Part shown: positions 34,371 through 42,658 of the stretch, piece after piece
Layout of the letters: the number at the start of each line of letters is the position of its first letter
Numbering within the stretch: position 1 is the stretch's first letter
NCBI GenBank assembly: GCA_009735695.1
Contig: SRSL01000008.1
Span: forward strand, 1 to 64,000
Reading direction: 5' to 3'
Source: Christiangramia bathymodioli
Lineage (GTDB): Bacteria > Bacteroidota > Bacteroidia > Flavobacteriales > Flavobacteriaceae
Length of the DNA stretch: 64,000 nucleotides
Made by a program: the position numbers and the translations under genes
Notes under the pieces: model-generated
Seen by the model: the letters and a program-made list of their open reading frames with translations, nothing else
The model's database searches: none
What the model was told of the DNA's origin: nothing

Positions 34371-34787
34371 ATGAAATATCTTGTAACCCTTTTGCTCCTG
34401 GTTGGATTTTCCGGGATTGCACAATCTGACAACTGGAAGAAACTGGCAGAAAAGAACGTGGCATTTAAGATCGAAACCGATAAGATCAACCTTGTGGGGA
34501 ACGAACGCAACGTAGATAAGATCAAGATAAAATGCGTGCAGGGCACCGTGCAGCTAAGAAAGGTTAAGATCGTGATGGAAGGTGGAGATGAAAAGGAATA
34601 CGATGCCCGTGGGATAGGAATTCTAACCAAGGGAATGTCTTCCACGGCTTTTGCTGTACCCGGTAAGGATGAAAAGGTTAAGCGTGTGGAACTGGATTAC
34701 GATTCAAAAGGCAATGTGGTGCTGACCAAACGAGCTAAAGTGGAGATCCTGGGCAAAAAAGGAAAAGACGATGATGACGATGATTAA
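34371..34787 (+). CDS. Small secreted protein with an acidic tail (DUF2541-like, tentative)
   Basis: 138 residues; signal peptide ending GIAQS. The mature part WKKLAEKNVAFKIETDKINL and VDKIKIKCVQGTVQLRKVKI is beta-rich and resembles DUF2541, where a strand repeat recurs. It ends in a pure Asp run (KGKDDDDDD), probably a surface or cation-binding tail. Function unknown. Confidence 0.65.
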   Translation: MKYLVTLLLLVGFSGIAQSDNWKKLAEKNVAFKIETDKINLVGNERNVDKIKIKCVQGTVQLRKVKIVMEGGDEKEYDARGIGILTKGMSSTAFAVPGKDEKVKRVELDYDSKGNVVLTKRAKVEILGKKGKDDDDDD

Positions 34788-34885
34788 AGCATCATCAGTA
34801 CATTTATTTTCATGAAAATGCAGGGAATGTTTCAATTGGCCTGATTCCTGCTTATCTTCAGTCTATCTAATAATAAGCTTTTGAA

Positions 34886-35362
34886 ATGAAAAAATTATTG
34901 CTACTTAGTCTCATCGTTGCGGGATCATTTTCCATTTCCTGTAAGGATCAGCCAGAAAACAATTCAGAAAACAAAGAACCTATGGCAGAGGAACAGTCTC
35001 AAAGGGCCAATTTAATCGATGGCAGCTGGGAACTAAACTATATGGCAGCAACCGCCAAACCTATGGATTCTTTGTTTCCCAGACTCAAGCCCACTATGAT
35101 TATCGATACCCGCAAATCACAAATCTCGGGTACCACGGGCTGTAATAACTTCAGCGGAAGTCTTAGTATCGATGGAAATCAATTCAATTTAGGGGAGGCC
35201 ATTGCACTTACCAAGAAGATGTGTCCAGATATGACCGGCGAAGAGGCATTTATAAAAAATCTTGAACGAGTAGATACCTATTCAGTTACCGAAAGAGGTC
35301 AAACCCTGAACCTGATAAGCGGTGACATCGCGATCATGAGGCTACAAAGGAAAAAGGAGTAA
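34886..35362 (+). CDS. META-domain (HslJ-like) lipoprotein
   Basis: 158 residues; lipoprotein cysteine in GSFSISC. META domain (about 45-155): DGSWELNYM, SQISGTTGCNNFSGSL (the family signature), EEAFIKNLERVDTYSV and LNLISGDIAIMRLQR. HslJ/META proteins sit in the envelope; HslJ of E. coli is heat-inducible. TATCTTCAG at 34853-34861 is a candidate -7 element. The gene ends 2 bases from the convergent exporter gene. Confidence 0.88.
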   Translation: MKKLLLLSLIVAGSFSISCKDQPENNSENKEPMAEEQSQRANLIDGSWELNYMAATAKPMDSLFPRLKPTMIIDTRKSQISGTTGCNNFSGSLSIDGNQFNLGEAIALTKKMCPDMTGEEAFIKNLERVDTYSVTERGQTLNLISGDIAIMRLQRKKE

Positions 35363-35364
35363 TT

Positions 35365-36120
35365 TCAGATCTTTACCTGGAAAGCATTCAAAAGTATAAG
35401 TCGCAGTCCAACGTAAAAAACGAGTATGGCTGTAAGGAAACCAAGGAATTTCAGGTTGATCTTCCTGCTGGATAAATAAGAACCCAGGCTGCCGCCAAGA
35501 ATAACAGCGAGCGCCAGTTTCAGGATCAAACTTTGGTCTATAACAAAGGTTCCCGCCATGCCGAGCCCTATGAGACCTGCTATGGAATTCACCAGGATAA
35601 AGACTGAAGCCAGGGAAGCAATAATGCGAGGATTTTGCCAGCCCAGGAGGTTTAGAACTGGCGATAGGAAAATACCCCCTCCAATGCCGGAAATACCTGA
35701 AAGCAGACCTATTCCACCACCAAGCATTATTTTTTTAGACGAAGAAAATTCATAAGATTCTAATTTTGGTTTTAAAAATTTTAAAATCATGAAAAGGCCT
35801 GCTAATACAAGGGCACAGCCGAGTATCAAAAAGAAAATTTCCTGTGCTAATTTGATGCTCGCGCCAAGAAATGCCATGGGAATGCTCAACACAAAGAACG
35901 GCCAGAAACTGCGGAAGTTTATGATATTGTTTTTCAGATAGATCAAGGTTCCGATACTCACCACGCAAACGTTCAAAAGCAAGGCTGTGGAACGTATCTC
36001 AAAAAAATCTGTTAGTACAAGACTGAGAATGGCCAGGTAACTGGAACCTCCCCCAAAACCCACAGAACTGTAGAATACTGCGATCGCAAAAAAAAGAATG
36101 GGCAGGTATTCGATGGGCAT
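35365..36120 (-). CDS. TauE/SafE family anion exporter
   Basis: 251 residues, about eight helices. Family marks: SSVGFGGGSSYLAILSLV near the N-terminus and GGGIGLLSGISGIGGGIFLSPVL in the middle. Members move sulfite, sulfonates or organic acids across the inner membrane. It is the last gene of the molybdenum operon (1 base after moeA), so a sulfur-anion role linked to cofactor sulfur is a reasonable inference, not shown. Confidence 0.85.
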   Translation of the reverse strand: MPIEYLPILFFAIAVFYSSVGFGGGSSYLAILSLVLTDFFEIRSTALLLNVCVVSIGTLIYLKNNIINFRSFWPFFVLSIPMAFLGASIKLAQEIFFLILGCALVLAGLFMILKFLKPKLESYEFSSSKKIMLGGGIGLLSGISGIGGGIFLSPVLNLLGWQNPRIIASLASVFILVNSIAGLIGLGMAGTFVIDQSLILKLALAVILGGSLGSYLSSRKINLKFLGFLTAILVFYVGLRLILLNAFQVKI

Positions 36121-36121
36121 T

Positions 36122-37288
36122 TCAGGAAATTAAATAACAGGTTACTGGTTCCCCTTTTTTTATAGTACTTTCAGCATCTATATAAGCCAGGGCATTACCC
36201 ATAGCCATGGAGCGTATCATGGATGAACCCTGACCGTTCAGGATCTCCACTTTACCATTTTTTACGGAAGCCTTTAAGAAAGACGGCCGGTCTGCCCTGT
36301 TCTGAATATCATGTGCAGCAGGTAACAAAAACCTATTCAGAATGTCATCTTCTGCACCTGCAAGCCTATTTAAAAACGGGAGCACGTAAATAAAAAAACA
36401 ACTCAGGGAAGATGCAGGATTACCCGGCAGGGCAAAGATATAGATATCGTCTTTTTTCCCGAAGTAAAGAGGTTTTCCCGGTTTTTGAAATACCTTGTAA
36501 AACTGCTCCTCCACTCCATTCTCCTCAAGCGCCTGTTTTACGTAATCATAGTCTCCTACCGAAATCCCACCCGAAAGGATCAAAACATCACATTTTTCCA
36601 GGGAATTGCCAATCCCGACTCTGATCTTTTCCAGGTCATCCTCGATCTGAAGTCTCCTGGAACAATTAAACCCATATTGCTCACAGGCCGCAGATAAAGC
36701 ATGACTATTCGATTCGTAGATCTGTCCTTCTTTTCGAGGGGTGCCTGGTTCGATTAGCTCGTTTCCAGTAACGATCAAATGAATTTCGGGTTTTTTAAAG
36801 ACCTGCAGCCTATCTATGCCAAGTGAACCCAACAGACCTATCCCTGCAGGATTAATTTTAAAGCTTCTATCGAAAACCAGCTGGCCTTCTCTAAATTCTT
36901 CCCCCTGCTTTCGAATGCATTGGCCTTCCCTGATTTCTCCATCGATCCTGATCCGGTTATCCTCCCTTATTACTTTTTCCTGCATGACCACAGCGGTAGC
37001 ATTCAAAGGAACCCGTGCCCCGGTAAAAATGCGAACAGCTTCTCCTTCTTTTAGGTCAAAATCATCAATTTTTCCAGCAGGGACCTCACCTACCACGCTA
37101 TATTCTGAAAAGATTCCGCAAAGTGCATATCCATCCATGGCCGAATTATCAAAGGAAGGCATATCAAACGATGCCTTTATAGGTTCAGCAAGACAATAAC
37201 CAAGGCAATTTTCCAGTTTTCTAACCTCAGTTTTAAGTGCAGGATCCTGTTTTGTAATGATCGAAAGTGCTTCTTCTATACTTACCAT
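36122..37288 (-). CDS. moeA: Molybdopterin molybdenumtransferase MoeA
   Basis: 388 residues. MoeA signature regions: PSFDNSAMDGYAL, EIHLIVTGNELIEPG and LILSGGISVGDYDYV, then the FALPGNPASSL loop. It inserts molybdate into adenylylated molybdopterin in the cytosol. The stop and start codons overlap with moaA (1 base), showing translational coupling. Domains appear complete. Confidence 0.93.
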   Translation of the reverse strand: MVSIEEALSIITKQDPALKTEVRKLENCLGYCLAEPIKASFDMPSFDNSAMDGYALCGIFSEYSVVGEVPAGKIDDFDLKEGEAVRIFTGARVPLNATAVVMQEKVIREDNRIRIDGEIREGQCIRKQGEEFREGQLVFDRSFKINPAGIGLLGSLGIDRLQVFKKPEIHLIVTGNELIEPGTPRKEGQIYESNSHALSAACEQYGFNCSRRLQIEDDLEKIRVGIGNSLEKCDVLILSGGISVGDYDYVKQALEENGVEEQFYKVFQKPGKPLYFGKKDDIYIFALPGNPASSLSCFFIYVLPFLNRLAGAEDDILNRFLLPAAHDIQNRADRPSFLKASVKNGKVEILNGQGSSMIRSMAMGNALAYIDAESTIKKGEPVTCYLIS

Positions 37289-38277
37289 TAGCCGCCTATT
37301 GAGATCATGGAACGATTCTTTTCATAATGCGCTGCATCCATTTTTACATCCATCCCATCCCGGGAATATTTTTTGGACTTGATAGCGTTCAGGATAACAG
37401 GTTTTATTTCCTCCCCAGCCCTAAGCGGACCAAGAAGATCGGTTTCAGAATTTGAAAACAGGCAGTTCTTCATCTTACCATCTGCGGTAAGCCTTATACG
37501 GTTGCACTCATCACAAAACGGATTGGTAATCGTGCTCACGATGGCAAATTTACCTTTGTGTCCTTTCACCTTAAAATTCCTGGAGGTACTGTGTTTGGGA
37601 TTCTTCAACTCAATGATCTCAGCATATTTTTCGCCGATAATGTCCAGTATTTCCTGTTCTCCAACACCTTTGCTCCAATCCCATTTATTGCCCTTAAATG
37701 GCATGAATTCAATGAATTTGGCCGTCAGGTTTTTATGTTTGGTCAAGGCGATAAAATCGTTAATTTCCTTATCGTTCACCCCTTTGATCAGGACGATATT
37801 TAATTTGATCTCCATTTCCAGCTCCAGGGCCCGCTCGAGGTTCTTCATGATGCGGTCAAAATAATCCCTTTTCGAAATGAATACAGACCGGGCCTTGTCC
37901 AGCGTATCAAGGCTAAGGTTGATCTTCTTTAGCCCGATCTCGCGGAAAAGGTCCAGGTATTTATCAAGCAAGATCCCGTTAGTGGTGATCTTGAGAGTCA
38001 CGCCAAGTTTGGCAAGTTCTCTCACCAGGTATCCAAAATTCTTCCTCACCAGGGGTTCTCCCCCCGTAAGCCGGATCGTATCCACTCCAAGCCTCCTGAA
38101 TTTCCTGGCTATTTCAATGATCTCTTCCAGGCTCATGATATGCTCTTTTTCCATGAGTTCAATGCCTTCTTCAGGCATACAATAAAAACATCGCAGGTTG
38201 CATCGGTCTGTCAGTGAGATCCTGAGGTAGTTATGAATTCGTCCGAAATTGTCGATTATTTGTGTTTCCTTAGTCAT
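37288..38277 (-). CDS. moaA: GTP 3',8-cyclase MoaA
   Basis: 329 residues from ATG 38277 (the frame also opens at 38292). Radical SAM cluster: DRCNLRCFYCMP; second 4Fe-4S cluster: NPFCDECNRIRLTADGKMKN(C). It makes 3',8-cyclo-GTP from GTP, the first step of molybdopterin synthesis. The ATG overlaps the end of the moaC-moaB gene by 8 bases. The C-terminal MDVKMDAAHYEKNRSMISIGGG-type end (GG) is typical of MoaA. Confidence 0.95.
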   Translation of the reverse strand: MTKETQIIDNFGRIHNYLRISLTDRCNLRCFYCMPEEGIELMEKEHIMSLEEIIEIARKFRRLGVDTIRLTGGEPLVRKNFGYLVRELAKLGVTLKITTNGILLDKYLDLFREIGLKKINLSLDTLDKARSVFISKRDYFDRIMKNLERALELEMEIKLNIVLIKGVNDKEINDFIALTKHKNLTAKFIEFMPFKGNKWDWSKGVGEQEILDIIGEKYAEIIELKNPKHSTSRNFKVKGHKGKFAIVSTITNPFCDECNRIRLTADGKMKNCLFSNSETDLLGPLRAGEEIKPVILNAIKSKKYSRDGMDVKMDAAHYEKNRSMISIGG

Positions 38278-39166
38278 GTCGCTTTCCTTCAATTACTTTA
38301 AATACGTGCAGAACATGTGGAAAAACGGCGTCCATACATTCCACGGCGCCTTTGGTGGATCCTGGAAAAGCCAGCACCAGTTTCCCATTCTTAATCCCGG
38401 CAACCGACCGGGAAAGCATCGCATAAGGCATACGCTGTTGCCCGTAATTTCTCATTTGTTCCTCTACGCCCTTCAAGTGAAAATCCAGCAAAGGTTCTAT
38501 GGCTTCCGGAGTCCGGTCACGAGGCCCGACGCCCGTTCCTCCCGTAAAGATCACAATGTTGGTTTCTGCATTTTTGAGCGAGGAATTTATTTCTGAAACC
38601 ACGTCAGGGATAATCTTGACTTCGGAAGCAATTCCAAATTCTTCCAGTTTTGCTGAAATGGCCTTTCCGGCCCTGTCTTCGCCTTCACCCCTGGAGATGG
38701 TATCTGAACACACTACGATAAGCGCATTCAAACCTTTAGAAGCAGGCTTGAAGTCAGACTTCCCGCCTTTTTTAGATACCAGCCTGATGCTTCCAATCTC
38801 CACATTTTTATCAATAGGTTTCAGCATATCATACATGGTAAGCGCCACGATACTGGCGCCATGCATGGCCTCAACCTCCACACCGGTTTTATAGATCGTT
38901 TTTACCTCTACCAAAATCCTGATCTCCAATCCCTCGATCTCATAATCAATGCCGGTATATTCAATAGGTAAAGGATGACAATCGGGCAGCAGGTCGGGAG
39001 TCTTTTTTATTCCTAGCAGGCCGGCAGCTTTGGCCATTTCAAAAACGTTGCCTTTAGGAACATGGTTTTCCTGGATCGCATTTATGGTATCCTGTTTCGA
39101 AACCCGTACTATCGCCTGGGCCTTTGCTTCTCTTAAAGTCGTTATCTTATGTGTGATATCTACCAT
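38270..39166 (-). CDS. moaCB: MoaC-MoaB fusion (cyclic pyranopterin monophosphate synthase / MPT adenylylation)
   Basis: 298 residues. Residues 1-155 are MoaC: MVDITHK, DLLPDCHPLPIEYTG (catalytic His region), GVEVEAMHGASIVALTMYDMLKP (catalytic Asp/Lys region). Residues about 165-298 are MoaB/MogA: LIVVCSDTISRGEGEDRAG and FTGGTGVGPRDRTPEAI, then GSTKGAVE. Fusion forms are known. The first half makes cPMP; the second half adenylylates molybdopterin before MoeA. Both active regions look intact. Confidence 0.93.
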   Translation of the reverse strand: MVDITHKITTLREAKAQAIVRVSKQDTINAIQENHVPKGNVFEMAKAAGLLGIKKTPDLLPDCHPLPIEYTGIDYEIEGLEIRILVEVKTIYKTGVEVEAMHGASIVALTMYDMLKPIDKNVEIGSIRLVSKKGGKSDFKPASKGLNALIVVCSDTISRGEGEDRAGKAISAKLEEFGIASEVKIIPDVVSEINSSLKNAETNIVIFTGGTGVGPRDRTPEAIEPLLDFHLKGVEEQMRNYGQQRMPYAMLSRSVAGIKNGKLVLAFPGSTKGAVECMDAVFPHVLHVFKVIEGKRHD

Positions 39167-39610
39167 TTACCTGTTTACTTTCCATTGATGTGTTTCATCT
39201 TCGAAAATCTCTTTTCCGAAAACCGGAACTTTAGCCTTGATCTCTTCGACCAAAAAATTACAGGCCTCGATCGCTGTTTTCCTATGCGCCGAACTGGTAA
39301 AAACCAAAAGACAGATCTCCCCCGTTTTTACTTCACCCAGGCTATGATAAATATGGGCGCAGGTCATATCGAATCTCGAAAAGGCCGCTTCCCTGATCTC
39401 ATGGAAAACCTTTTCGGCCATTTCTTCATAGGCTGAATAATTGATCGCCTTGACTGTTTTTCCTTCGATCTCATCAGCACGAATCTGCCCCAGGAAAATG
39501 CTATGAGCACCGATTTCGGTTTTGCTCTGGTGATTAGCGATCGAATTGGCGATCTTTTCTGGCGGAATAGCTCCGCTAACAAACACTTTCTTTGGTTTTT
39601 TCTTCTCCAT
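39167..39610 (-). CDS. moaE: Molybdopterin synthase catalytic subunit MoaE
   Basis: 147 residues. GAHSIFLGQIRADEIEGK and INYSAYEEMAEK match MoaE, and the end EIKAKVPVFGKEIFED carries the catalytic lysines (normally KTxxPxWKxE, here F-G instead of W). With MoaD it converts cPMP to molybdopterin. It abuts moaC-moaB directly (stop next to start). Confidence 0.92.
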   Translation of the reverse strand: MEKKKPKKVFVSGAIPPEKIANSIANHQSKTEIGAHSIFLGQIRADEIEGKTVKAINYSAYEEMAEKVFHEIREAAFSRFDMTCAHIYHSLGEVKTGEICLLVFTSSAHRKTAIEACNFLVEEIKAKVPVFGKEIFEDETHQWKVNR

Positions 39611-39613
39611 TTA

Positions 39614-40669
39614 TTACCTGATTCTTTCTGGTTTTGAAGCATCGTCGGCTTCAGTTTCATTTGAAATTATTGTTTGAATGCCACCTTCCACATTTTGAAG
39701 GTTTTCAAATCCGTATTCCGAATTCAGCAGATCCACTACTTTGCGACTTCTTTTTCCCGATTGGCAAAAAACCAGGATCTCCTCATCCCTGGGGATTTCC
39801 CAGATACGCTCATCGAGCCTGCTCAAGGGAATATGAATGACCTTATCTGAATTTAGCTTTGGTTGCTCAAATTCTTCCCTAATATCCAGGTAGGTCCTGG
39901 TTTCATCGGCCAGTTTGCATTCAAGTTGGACCGGTTCAATCCCAGACTTTAGGATACGCTCGATCTCTTCCGGTCTTTTTCTGATATTTAAAAATTGTTG
40001 CTGCCCGGTAAGGATGTTCAGCAACTTTAATTTTCCATTTAAAACTTCCCCTATATCCAGGATAATTTTCAATACCTCGGTAGCCTGTAAAACTCCCAGC
40101 AAACCTGCGGTTACGCCCAGCACACCGGTTGCCTCGCAACTGATATTCTGTCTCGTGGTTTTGGGAAAAAGGCAACGATAACTGGGGCCACTCTGATAAT
40201 TAAAAACCGAAAGCTGAGCTTCATTCTTGAAGATCGAAGCATATACCCAGGGTTTCCGGGTTAACAGGCAGGCATCGTTAATGAGGTATTTAGTTTCAAA
40301 ATTATCGGTTCCATCCAGGATCAGGTCATAAGATTGAAAATATGCTTCTGAATTTTCTACTGAAAGCGCCTCTTCTATAGCCTCAAGCTGGATCTCCGGA
40401 TTGAGCCGGGCAAGTTTTTCCGAGGCAACGACAGCTTTAGAACGCCCAATATCATCTTCATTGAACAAAACCTGCCGGTGAAGGTTGGACAGCGAAACCC
40501 GGTCGTGATCCATAAGGCCAATCCGCCCAACTCCTGCTCCAGCCAGGTACTGAGCAGCGGGACAACCCAGGCCTCCAACGCCAACGATCAAAACGCTGGC
40601 ATTCCTGAGCTTTTCCTGCCCGGACTTTCCTATCTCTTCTAATTGTATCTGACGTTCGTATCTATTCAT
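39614..40669 (-). CDS. moeB: MoeB/ThiF-type adenylyltransferase fused to rhodanese
   Basis: 351 residues. ThiF/E1-like fold: VLIVGVGGLGCPAAQYLAGAGV (ATP-binding), NLHRQVLF, LILDGTDNFETKYLIND and SCEATGVLGV with the conserved Cys. The C-terminal 100 residues are a rhodanese domain with ILVFCQSGKRSRKVVD (catalytic Cys). It activates the C-terminal Gly of MoaD with ATP and can transfer sulfur onto it, as eukaryotic MOCS3 does. It overlaps moaD by 4 bases (ATGA). Confidence 0.92.
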   Translation of the reverse strand: MNRYERQIQLEEIGKSGQEKLRNASVLIVGVGGLGCPAAQYLAGAGVGRIGLMDHDRVSLSNLHRQVLFNEDDIGRSKAVVASEKLARLNPEIQLEAIEEALSVENSEAYFQSYDLILDGTDNFETKYLINDACLLTRKPWVYASIFKNEAQLSVFNYQSGPSYRCLFPKTTRQNISCEATGVLGVTAGLLGVLQATEVLKIILDIGEVLNGKLKLLNILTGQQQFLNIRKRPEEIERILKSGIEPVQLECKLADETRTYLDIREEFEQPKLNSDKVIHIPLSRLDERIWEIPRDEEILVFCQSGKRSRKVVDLLNSEYGFENLQNVEGGIQTIISNETEADDASKPERIR

Positions 40670-40902
40670 CCTCCTGCAAATGGTGGTAAAAATGCTATTT
40701 CATCTCCTTCTTCAAGGTCTTTTTCTTCCATCAGGTCCTGATTAACCGCGATCTGAACCGAATGGGGATCTGGAATTCGGTAAGCCCGCACCTGCCTGGT
40801 TTTAAAATCCTGCAGATTAGTTCCCTTTTCCAAGTCAAGTACTTCTTCGGTCTTTCCAACCGCTTCTGCAACCTGACCAAAATATTTTACATGTATCTTC
40901 AT
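40666..40902 (-). CDS. moaD: Molybdopterin synthase sulfur carrier MoaD
   Basis: 78 residues, ubiquitin-like fold. The C-terminus LPPFAGG carries the Gly-Gly tail that is adenylylated and thiocarboxylated. The start IHVKYFGQVAEAVGK is typical. It overlaps the moeB start by 4 bases and lies 2 bases after the MocA-like gene. Confidence 0.92.
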   Translation of the reverse strand: MKIHVKYFGQVAEAVGKTEEVLDLEKGTNLQDFKTRQVRAYRIPDPHSVQIAVNQDLMEEKDLEEGDEIAFLPPFAGG

Positions 40903-40904
40903 AC

Positions 40905-41507
40905 TTATTCCAATTCTTTTAATTGCCTTACATCTTCCGGGGTATCCACATCAAAATTGCCTTTTTTGAATGGATGTGTTCCGAAATTCAGGTCTGATCT
41001 TTTAAACAAACCTTTGGCTCCCTGATCGCCTTCAAGTTTTTCCAGCTCCGGAAACAGTACAGCCGAAAATACCGCCGGAACTCCTGCTCCTCCATCATAT
41101 TCTGAAAAAGTAGCATCCTGACCAGTCTCTATATGAAAATTCAGCAGTGCTTCCATTTCTTCAGCACTTATAAAAGGCTGATCAGAAACCAGGATCATCA
41201 CATGCTCGATATCCGTATCTAATTTTATTAAGGTATCCAGGCCAATTCTGATACTGGACGCCATTCCTTCTTTCCACACAGAATTGAACACGGTTTCAAA
41301 GCCCTGATCATCAATTGCTTCATTTATCATTTCCGAATGAGCTCCAAGCACCAAAACATTGCTTTTTAGATCCAGCGTTTTAACCGTATCTATGGTATGC
41401 TGAAGCAAGGCCTTGCCTCTATATTGAACCAGCTGCTTGGGGGATCCCAGCCTGCTGGATGAACCTGCGGCAAGAATGATAACTCCTATCTTATTATAAT
41501 CATTCAA
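40905..41507 (-). CDS. MocA/MobA-like nucleotidyltransferase
   Basis: 200 residues. N-terminal GVIILAAGSSSRLGSPKQLVQYRGKAL is the NTP-binding signature of the MobA/MocA family, and the Asp of ILVSDQPF is a metal ligand; the end DVDTPEDVR is usual. MocA adds CMP (MobA adds GMP) to molybdenum cofactor; the xanthine-dehydrogenase-type neighbour favours CTP, but specificity residues were not checked. It overlaps xdhC by 4 bases. Confidence 0.87.
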   Translation of the reverse strand: MNDYNKIGVIILAAGSSSRLGSPKQLVQYRGKALLQHTIDTVKTLDLKSNVLVLGAHSEMINEAIDDQGFETVFNSVWKEGMASSIRIGLDTLIKLDTDIEHVMILVSDQPFISAEEMEALLNFHIETGQDATFSEYDGGAGVPAVFSAVLFPELEKLEGDQGAKGLFKRSDLNFGTHPFKKGNFDVDTPEDVRQLKELE

Positions 41508-42658
41508 ACCTCAACTTTTTTAAAATTATTTCCGCTTTTATCATGAATGGGGCTCTTTTTCTCCCGAAGGGGCCTGGCATTTTTTCCAGTAAGTACGGTC
41601 TGAATTTCTGCCATGATCGACAGTCCGATCTCTGCCGGTGTTTCTGCTCCGATCTCCAATCCAACCGGAGCATAGATTTTATTCAGAAATTCCTCAGCAA
41701 GGTCAACACCCTGAGCATTCAGATCATCCAGCATCCGCTGAAATTTCTTTCTCGGGCCAAGAATTCCGATATAAGGAACTTGAGATTCTTTTCTTAGAAG
41801 TTTCAGGACTGCCAGGTCATAATTATAATTATGACTCATCAAAACCACAAAAGTGCGATTGTCGATAGAAATATTGTGAAGGCTCTCCTCCGGTTTTGAA
41901 ACGATCACCTGGCAGGAACTGCCAAATCGCTGACTATTGGCATGAGAAGGTCTTCCATCGGTAACAATGACCTTCCATCCAAGCAAATCCGCCTTTTGTG
42001 CGAGGATCTGAGCATCATTCCCTGCTCCCACCAGCAGCAATTTGATAGGTGGCCTGTAATTCTGAATATAGAAATGCTGAGTAATTCCATCAATCAAAAT
42101 TTCACCAAAAAAAGGATCATCAGTTTCCAGACTACATTGAGCTTTCCCGAGAATAACCGATTTCAAATTTGAAGAAATATTGCCGGTTGCAAAAGACTGC
42201 GTTTTGGTTAAAACCATACCCGTCCCTTGTTGGGTACCGCTTTTGTCCAGGTTGAAAAGCACAACTATAGCTGCGGGTTCGTTTTCCTTAACTGCTTTTT
42301 TCAATAATTCACAGGCATTATGCTTATCCTGGTAATCCTGAGGCTCAAATAGCACCTGTATGATCCCGTTACAACCCAGCTGGGCTCCAATCACCGCATC
42401 GGCTTCATCACTGGTATCATAGGTGATCAGCTTATTTGGTCCCTGGTTCCAGGCCAGCAGGGCTTTTCTTAGAGCATCTCCTTCCAGGCAACCGCCGCTA
42501 ATTGCTCCAGTAATATTTCCATATTCATCAATAAGCATCCTTGCACCGGCCCGTCGGTATGAAGAACCTTCAACATGAACCACGGTAGCCAGCACGCAGC
42601 CGGTGGCTTCGCTTTTTAGTTCATCATATCTTTCCAGGATAGCTTCCAGTTCTCTCAT
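41504..42658 (-). CDS. xdhC: XdhC/CoxI family cofactor-insertion protein
   Basis: 384 residues. N-terminal XdhC/CoxI domain: CVLATVVHVEGSSYRRAGARM and GNITGAISGGCLEGD. The C-terminal Rossmann domain has LLLVGAGNDAQILAQKADLLG and SHNYNYDLAVL. XdhC binds the cofactor, helps its sulfuration and inserts it into the hydroxylase. Length is normal. It overlaps both neighbours by 4 bases. Confidence 0.92.
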   Translation of the reverse strand: MRELEAILERYDELKSEATGCVLATVVHVEGSSYRRAGARMLIDEYGNITGAISGGCLEGDALRKALLAWNQGPNKLITYDTSDEADAVIGAQLGCNGIIQVLFEPQDYQDKHNACELLKKAVKENEPAAIVVLFNLDKSGTQQGTGMVLTKTQSFATGNISSNLKSVILGKAQCSLETDDPFFGEILIDGITQHFYIQNYRPPIKLLLVGAGNDAQILAQKADLLGWKVIVTDGRPSHANSQRFGSSCQVIVSKPEESLHNISIDNRTFVVLMSHNYNYDLAVLKLLRKESQVPYIGILGPRKKFQRMLDDLNAQGVDLAEEFLNKIYAPVGLEIGAETPAEIGLSIMAEIQTVLTGKNARPLREKKSPIHDKSGNNFKKVEV

